64,000 nt of DNA from Eubacteriaceae bacterium (lineage in GTDB: Bacteria > Bacillota > Clostridia > Oscillospirales > Acutalibacteraceae), in NCBI GenBank assembly GCA_021770095.1, contig JAETRQ010000001.1, positions 62,001-126,000 of the forward strand. The letters are read 5' to 3'. The notes under the pieces were generated by a model. It saw only the letters and a program-made list of their open reading frames with translations. It was not told where the DNA came from and made no database searches. Both the position numbers and the translations under genes were made by a program. Below, one piece after another: positions 60,201 through 64,000 of this stretch. Position 1 is the first letter of the stretch. Each line of letters opens with the position of its first letter.

Positions 60201-60823
60201 TGTTTTTTCAGCGGACCGACACGATTCTCAAGTTCACCGAGAATATCAAGAAGCCTTACAAGATTTTCCTGTGCCTGATCCAGTCTGCGTGTTGCATCCG
60301 TTCTCTTGTGGCGGAAAAGAGAAATCCCTGCTGCTTCCTCGAAAAGTTCCCGTCTGTCTTCATTCTTCTGAGAAATTATGGAATCAATCTTACCCTGACC
60401 AACCATTGAATACCCATCTGAACCGAGACCTGTATCCATAAACAATTCGTGAATATCACGTCTTCTTACATTCTCACCGTCGATTTTATATTCGCTTTCA
60501 CCTGAACGGTAATAACGGCGGGCAACAGTCACAACCTCACCCTTATCCTTGAGCGTATGGTCAGAGTTATCAAGCGTGAGCTGAACCTGAGCAAATCCAA
60601 GTGCCTTTCTTGATGAAGTACCGCCAAAAATGACATCCTCCATCTTTGAACCACGAAGGGACTTTGTACTTGTTTCACCAAGCACCCAGCGAACAGCATC
60701 TGAAATATTACTTTTTCCTGAACCGTTAGGACCGACAACAGCAGTAATACCTTTGCCGAAAGTGAGTTCTGTTTTATCAGGGAATGATTTGAATCCCTGC
60801 ATTTCAAGTGTTCTTAAAACCAT
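57251..60823 (-). CDS. smc: chromosome segregation protein SMC
   Basis: A 1190-residue SMC ATPase that organises and segregates chromosomes with ScpAB. N-terminal Walker A is GPNGSGKSNISDAV (about 32), coiled coil 1 covers about 170-500, the hinge about 515-680 (AVEVALGAAMQNIVT and GRVTFLPI), coiled coil 2 about 685-1020, and the C-terminal head carries the signature LFSGGEKSLAAMALL and Walker B PFCIYDEVEAALDD (about 1115). All ATPase parts are intact and the length is standard. It overlaps the upstream radical SAM gene by 1 base. Confidence 0.97.
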   Translation of the reverse strand: MVLRTLEMQGFKSFPDKTELTFGKGITAVVGPNGSGKSNISDAVRWVLGETSTKSLRGSKMEDVIFGGTSSRKALGFAQVQLTLDNSDHTLKDKGEVVTVARRYYRSGESEYKIDGENVRRRDIHELFMDTGLGSDGYSMVGQGKIDSIISQKNEDRRELFEEAAGISLFRHKRTDATRRLDQAQENLVRLLDILGELENRVGPLKKQSEKAARFLELSEEKKTLEIGVWINKINRFTNELREQEHKIDATQASYEICEKELKSIETEIEDILEKTARINADIEQVRIGSKEYEEAALKKDGEADVFETSIRHNNETIERLKNDIGIADDSNTSIDAQIKEKNDLIAGNTVHIEDKKAQLKSITEQMEELVSSNEEYSKLSVELNQKITSLTLELSDCRVKCSKALSSIEEIKSRQNVVDDAVAECEKEVQLAQSQKSDSENNLKALQERIEENNNALSGYKIKVDSKTQKADKIKSDLEKANLELSQKQSKARMLSDLEKNMEGFSGAVKAVMKQAQNKALSGIHGPLSQLITVSNEYSVAVEVALGAAMQNIVTTNEADAKRAIYYLKNNRIGRVTFLPISNIKPRVLEEKNLDDNLGFVAIASDLVDCKKEYKDIVSNLLGRVVIVDDMDCAIGIAKRYGNRFKLVTIDGQVINPGGSMTGGSQSKGAGILSRSNMIDELNAQAQEIEKTVETLKAQFKSALEDANYSAAQLQGAQVDLQQAKEELIRAQGEYKLICEKLDAACSQRDSLLQEKNNASARIADFEAQNAQSQAQADSIEKQIADSENELAVAAGNTQELLAKREEYRKQSEEINLELVTLVKDTESAKIFIEELELRKSTQSDRVRTIQDDIKNIEERNAALLVSVNEVKAQAEDLRQKAKASDVDISNQIEHRNALEKRSGELRILERNKGQEREKLSGELVRLDERKIAMRKEYDELNDMLFEQYELTKREAEALNIEIENMSEAKKRLHEIKVEIRGLGSINVGAIEEYKEVSERYEFLKEQIGDVEKSKSELLKIIEDLTSSMSEKFLEKFNKINEEFKVSFSDFFGGGKGEIVLEQPDNCLESPIEIKIQPPGKSVQNINLFSGGEKSLAAMALLFSVLKVQPAPFCIYDEVEAALDDVNVERFAKYMRKMTDRTQFISITHRRGTMEEADVLYGVTMQEKGVSKLIELQTAELAEKMGLEE

Positions 60824-61794
60824 TACTTAATCCTCAATTGATCAATACCGACTCCATTGTCAGTGATAATTTTTATATTATATCCTCTTTCAAGAAGAAA
60901 GTAGATATTGCGCTTATTGTTACCCTTTAACTTTGAAAGTGATTTGGGATTTACAAAAACCTGATAATCCGAGGGCGGAAGAGCAAGTATTTTGTTTAGC
61001 ATAATTCTTGATTTTACAATCTCGCCAAATGAATCGTGAAATCCGCCTGCCAGCATATTTTCTTTAATATCACGGCTTGAATGAAGACCAAGACGAATAA
61101 TCTTTATATTTGCCTGCTCGAACAATCCAACAAGCTCGGCACAAAGTTCGGCAGAATCATCAACATCAAGAGGATGATATTGTTCTGCCAGATATAAATC
61201 TGCAAGATATGTCCCTTTAAGGACAACAGTAGGATATATCCGTACTGTCTTTGGCTGTAATTCAATTATCTTTTTTGCAGTTGATATTGCTTTTTCATAT
61301 GTATCAAGATAAAGACCCGTCATCATCTGAAGACCGAGTTCAAATCCGTATTCTTTAATCATTACAGATGCATTGACAACATCCTGAGCCGTATGACCGC
61401 GTTTGTTGGCATCAAGCACTTCATCATCCATACTCTGAGCACCGAGTTCAATACTCGTAACACCGTATTTTTTCAGAATATCAAGTATTTCACGGTCGAT
61501 GCAATCCGGTCTTGTTGAAATTCTTATACCGCTGACTTGTCCGCTTTTGACATAAGGATAAGCGGCTTCAAGCAACTGTATCATATAATCTCTGTCAATT
61601 GCAGTGAAAGAACCGCCGAAAAAGGCAATTTCATATTCATATCCTTTTCGCTTAAGTGCAGTATCAACTGCATTTTTTACATCCTGTGCAGTTGGTGATT
61701 CATTTTTACCTGTTATTGTTTTTTGATTGCAAAAAGAACATACACAAGGGCAGCCCATATGCGGTACAAAAATACTTATATTTCCTTTTTTCAT
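60823..61794 (-). CDS. radical SAM protein (Elp3/NifB-like), rnc-smc neighbour
   Basis: A 323-residue radical SAM protein. The cluster motif is PHMGCPCVCSFCNQKTI (CxxxCxxC, about 15-22), followed by EIAFFGGSFTAID (about 58), SGIRISTRPDCID (about 88) and SIELGAQSMDDEVL (about 115), which resembles the Elp3 and YhcC class. The LQPKTVRIYPTVVLKGTYLADLY part is also typical. It is often found between rnc and smc in Clostridia; the enzymatic product is unknown, though a tRNA-modifying role is plausible by similarity. It overlaps rnc by 4 bases and smc by 1. Confidence 0.88.
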   Translation of the reverse strand: MKKGNISIFVPHMGCPCVCSFCNQKTITGKNESPTAQDVKNAVDTALKRKGYEYEIAFFGGSFTAIDRDYMIQLLEAAYPYVKSGQVSGIRISTRPDCIDREILDILKKYGVTSIELGAQSMDDEVLDANKRGHTAQDVVNASVMIKEYGFELGLQMMTGLYLDTYEKAISTAKKIIELQPKTVRIYPTVVLKGTYLADLYLAEQYHPLDVDDSAELCAELVGLFEQANIKIIRLGLHSSRDIKENMLAGGFHDSFGEIVKSRIMLNKILALPPSDYQVFVNPKSLSKLKGNNKRNIYFLLERGYNIKIITDNGVGIDQLRIK

Positions 61795-62462
61795 ATTCCC
61801 ATCAAGTCAAGTGCTTCTTTGGCAGCAGCCTGTTCAGCACTTTTTTTACTTTTTCCTTTTCCTTTGCCGATTACATTTGAATTAAGATGGACTTCCACTT
61901 CAAACACTTTGTCATGGTCAGGACCGCTTTCACCGACTAAAACATAATTGACATTTTCAGAAGGGTTCTGCTGAATAATCTCCTGTAAAATCGTTTTATA
62001 ATCCTTAAAACTGACATCATGATTTTCAACCGCTTTGGTTAAAAAAGAAAGAACAAACTGTTCTGCACACTTCATACCGCCGTCAAGATATATAGCAGCA
62101 ATCAATGCCTCAAATGCATTTTCAAGAATGGATGGTCTGTCTGCGCCGCCTGTATTTGTTTCGCCCTTGCCTAAAAATAAATAATCGCCAAGATGAATCT
62201 CACGTGCAAATTTTGATAAACTGTCTGTACAAACGAGTGAGGAGCGAAGTTTTGATAACTGTCCCTCAGGCATATCGGGATATTTGTGAAATAAAAAATC
62301 AGCAGATATTATGGATAAAACCGCATCACCGAGAAATTCCAATCTTTCATTGCAATTCAGATTTTTATGACGCTCATTCGCAAATGAAGAATGCGTAAGC
62401 GCCTCCATCAAATAATCTTTATTATTAAATTTATAACCTATTTTCATTTCAAGGTCTTTCAT
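61791..62462 (-). CDS. rnc: ribonuclease III
   Basis: A 223-residue double-strand-specific RNase for rRNA processing and mRNA decay. The catalytic signature NERLEFLGDAVLS (about 38-50) is present with the second acidic pair in LENAFEALIAAIYLDGG (about 108). A C-terminal dsRBD (about 152-220) holds NPSENVNYVLV and KKSAEQAAAKEAL. ATG at 62462 is chosen as AAGGA lies 8 bases upstream. It sits directly after plsX; the acyl carrier protein gene that is often between them is not there. Confidence 0.95.
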   Translation of the reverse strand: MKDLEMKIGYKFNNKDYLMEALTHSSFANERHKNLNCNERLEFLGDAVLSIISADFLFHKYPDMPEGQLSKLRSSLVCTDSLSKFAREIHLGDYLFLGKGETNTGGADRPSILENAFEALIAAIYLDGGMKCAEQFVLSFLTKAVENHDVSFKDYKTILQEIIQQNPSENVNYVLVGESGPDHDKVFEVEVHLNSNVIGKGKGKSKKSAEQAAAKEALDLMGI

Positions 62463-62500
62463 ATTTACCATCCTTAAATCCAGCAATACGTTAAAAATCT

Positions 62501-63496
62501 TTAACAATTATCACTGATTAAAGCCTTTTCAATTTCTTCTATCAAATTCGTTTCCAAGAACCATACAGCCTGCTTGATTGCGTTTTTAAAAGTTCTGGCA
62601 TCGGCAGAACCGTGTGCTTTGATTACAGGTTTTCTGACACCCAGCAAAACCGCACCGCCGTATTCTTTATAATCAAATTGTTTTTTCAAATCATCAATAC
62701 CGCTTTTTACACCGAGGTATGAAATTTTTGAAACTATATTTTTCATAAAGGCATCTTTGACATTGTTCATAAGAACTTTAGCAACACCTTCATATGTCTT
62801 TAAAATCAGATTACCTGTAAATCCGTCTGCAACAATAACATCAGCATCGCCGAACGGTATCTGTCTGCCTTCAATATTGCCGACAAAATTATATGCTGCG
62901 TTCTTCATAAGTTCATATGCCTCTTTAACCGTCGGCGTACCTTTTGTTTCTTCTGTGCCGTTATTGGCAAGTGCAACACGCGGGTTATCATATTTAAGAA
63001 TGTGTTTCATATAAAGACTTCCCATCATACCAAACTGATAAAGAAAATCCGCACGGCATTCCGCATTAGCACCACAGTCCATAAGAAGTATCGGTTTTTT
63101 TGCACTTGGCATAACAGAGGCAATTGCAGGGCGCTTAATACCTTTTATACGCTTAGTAATGAGCGTTGCACCAACAGTGATTGCACCTGTATTACCGGCA
63201 CTTACAAACGCATCTCCTTTTCCGTCGTTCAGGAGTTTAAAACCTACTGACATAGATGAATCGGGCTTGGCTTTAAGAACACTTTTCGCATCATCATGCA
63301 TAGTAATCACTTCTGTTGTATTAACGATTTCCGTATTCTTCAATACTATATTATTGTCCTTGGCGCAAGTATGAATTTGTTCTTCATTACCGACAAGCAA
63401 TGTCTCAATCCCATACTCATCCACAGCAAGCATTGATCCTTTGATAATTTCAAGAGGCGCATTGTCCCCGCCTTGTGCATCAATTATAATTTTCAT
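62501..63496 (-). CDS. plsX: phosphate acyltransferase PlsX
   Basis: A 331-residue enzyme that makes acyl-phosphate from acyl-ACP for phospholipid synthesis. The opening IIIDAQGGDNAPLEIIKGSMLA, then the SAGNTGAITVGATL loop (about 100), LLMDCGANAECRADFLYQFG (about 135), and VADGFTGNLILKT (about 220) all match the family. It starts 3 bases after trmFO. The usual neighbour acpP is missing; rnc follows with a 38-base gap. Confidence 0.95.
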   Translation of the reverse strand: MKIIIDAQGGDNAPLEIIKGSMLAVDEYGIETLLVGNEEQIHTCAKDNNIVLKNTEIVNTTEVITMHDDAKSVLKAKPDSSMSVGFKLLNDGKGDAFVSAGNTGAITVGATLITKRIKGIKRPAIASVMPSAKKPILLMDCGANAECRADFLYQFGMMGSLYMKHILKYDNPRVALANNGTEETKGTPTVKEAYELMKNAAYNFVGNIEGRQIPFGDADVIVADGFTGNLILKTYEGVAKVLMNNVKDAFMKNIVSKISYLGVKSGIDDLKKQFDYKEYGGAVLLGVRKPVIKAHGSADARTFKNAIKQAVWFLETNLIEEIEKALISDNC

Positions 63497-63499
63497 TTT

Positions 63500-64000
63500 T
63501 CATCCCAAATACCGTTCAACAGATGTTTTCAGTGAACTGATTGCTCTGTCAGAAAGGGCTTTGTACCTTTCATTTTTATCTCTAATTTTTGGTTCAATAG
63601 GTGGCAGTACGCCAAAATTTGCACCCATTGGCTGGAAATTTTTAACACTTTCATCGCTTATATAATCGCATAATGCACCGAGCATTGTTATGTTTTCTGG
63701 AACAAACGGCTCCTTACCCTGGGCAAATCTTACCGCATTTATACCTGCGATAATACCGCTGCCTGCAGATTCCATATAACCTTCCACACCTGTAATCTGC
63801 CCTGCAAAGAAAACATTGGGATATTTTCTTAAACTGTAATCACTGTTAAGCATCTGCGGTGCATTCAAAAATGAATTCCTATGCATAACACCATAACGGA
63901 CAAACTGTGCATTCTCCAGTCCCGGAATCATTGAAAAAACTCTTTTTTGTTCACCGAACTTAAGATTCGTCTGAAAACCAACAAGATTGAACATGGTTCC
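63500..64000 (-). CDS. trmFO: methylenetetrahydrofolate-tRNA-(uracil-5)-methyltransferase TrmFO, C-terminal part
   Basis: A 167-codon fragment open to the window end. NLVGFQTNLKFGEQKRVFSMIPGLENAQFVRYGVMHRN, written in part here as LVGFQTNLKFGEQKRVFSM, and the FAD-binding end FFAGQITGVEGYMESAGSG are characteristic of TrmFO, which makes m5U54 in tRNA with folate and FAD. The N-terminal FAD domain is outside the window. It is the first gene of the visible right-hand run, just before plsX. Confidence 0.95.
   Translation of the reverse strand, partial: GTMFNLVGFQTNLKFGEQKRVFSMIPGLENAQFVRYGVMHRNSFLNAPQMLNSDYSLRKYPNVFFAGQITGVEGYMESAGSGIIAGINAVRFAQGKEPFVPENITMLGALCDYISDESVKNFQPMGANFGVLPPIEPKIRDKNERYKALSDRAISSLKTSVERYLG

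Noticed and set aside
1-64000. rRNA, tRNA, tmRNA, insertion sequences, integrases or prophage genes
   Set aside because: None were recognised; all gaps between genes are short and contain only promoters, hairpins or AT-rich DNA.

Overview
The window is a dense, AT-rich chromosomal segment from an anaerobic, spore-forming Clostridia-type Firmicute, most likely of the Oscillospiraceae/Ruminococcaceae. The evidence is sporulation genes (yabP, yabQ, a SpoVB/YabM-like flippase), a PolC-type replicative polymerase, the Firmicute orders pyrH-frr-uppS-cdsA-dxr-rseP-ispG-polC and rdgB-yhbY-nadD-yqeK-rsfS-leuS, a class I two-subunit fumarase, many radical SAM enzymes, and a secreted leucine-rich-repeat protein with a dockerin-like tail. 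I recognise 65 genes; 63 are on the minus strand, so the layout is best read from high to low coordinates. There are no rRNA or tRNA genes, insertion sequences, prophage or CRISPR arrays that I can see. No gap between genes exceeds about 210 bases.

Right part (64000 to 43900). The 3' part of trmFO is followed by plsX, rnc, a radical SAM gene, smc, ftsY, rdgB, yhbY, nadD, yqeK, rsfS and leuS, a tightly packed housekeeping run ending at a terminator near 51280. Two plus-strand genes, an inositol-monophosphatase-family gene and a YtqA-like radical SAM gene (49620-51231), have their own promoter. Divergent from them runs murT-gatD-ddl plus a LURP-one-related gene, for peptidoglycan precursor synthesis and D-Glu amidation. 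Next is rpsB-tsf, with a strong promoter and a highly structured 5' leader.

Middle part (43900 to 32400). An accessory block of about 11.6 kb separates rpsB-tsf from pyrH-frr, which are usually adjacent. It holds two HAD hydrolases, a HIT gene interrupted by an in-frame amber codon, an SGNH hydrolase, a membrane metallophosphoesterase, unknown membrane proteins, a GPH-family sugar transporter with a YjbR-like gene, a DUF3592 protein and the large secreted repeat protein.

Left-centre (32400 to 9500). pyrH, frr, uppS, cdsA, dxr, rseP, ispG and polC cover nucleotide metabolism, ribosome recycling, isoprenoid and phospholipid synthesis, and replication. The PolC lacks the exonuclease domain normally inserted in its PHP domain. 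A clear promoter overlapping an inverted repeat then drives a histidine operon beginning with a hisZ-hisG gene fusion, then hisD, an MBL-fold/DUF3006 pair, hisB, hisA, hisI and hisE. It runs without a visible break into recJ, a RelA/SpoT homologue, dtd, an MBL hydrolase and hemZ. hisH, hisF and hisC are not in the window.

Left part (9500 to 1). A coiled-coil protein gene with its own promoter and terminator comes first. Then follow the yabM-mazG-hupB-rqcP-yabP-yabQ-divIC sporulation/division cluster and a metabolic run: fumarase alpha subunit, RNA methyltransferase, phosphoglucomutase, NifU-like protein and a GH38 alpha-mannosidase cut by the window edge. A recurring feature of the window is a terminator hairpin placed directly before the ribosome-binding site of the next gene, once with that site inside the stem.

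I see no clearly new multi-gene system. The strongest unusual signals are the exonuclease-less PolC, the amber-interrupted HIT gene, the HisZ-HisG fusion with its atypical operon, and the RNA structures in front of rpsB, frr and yabP.
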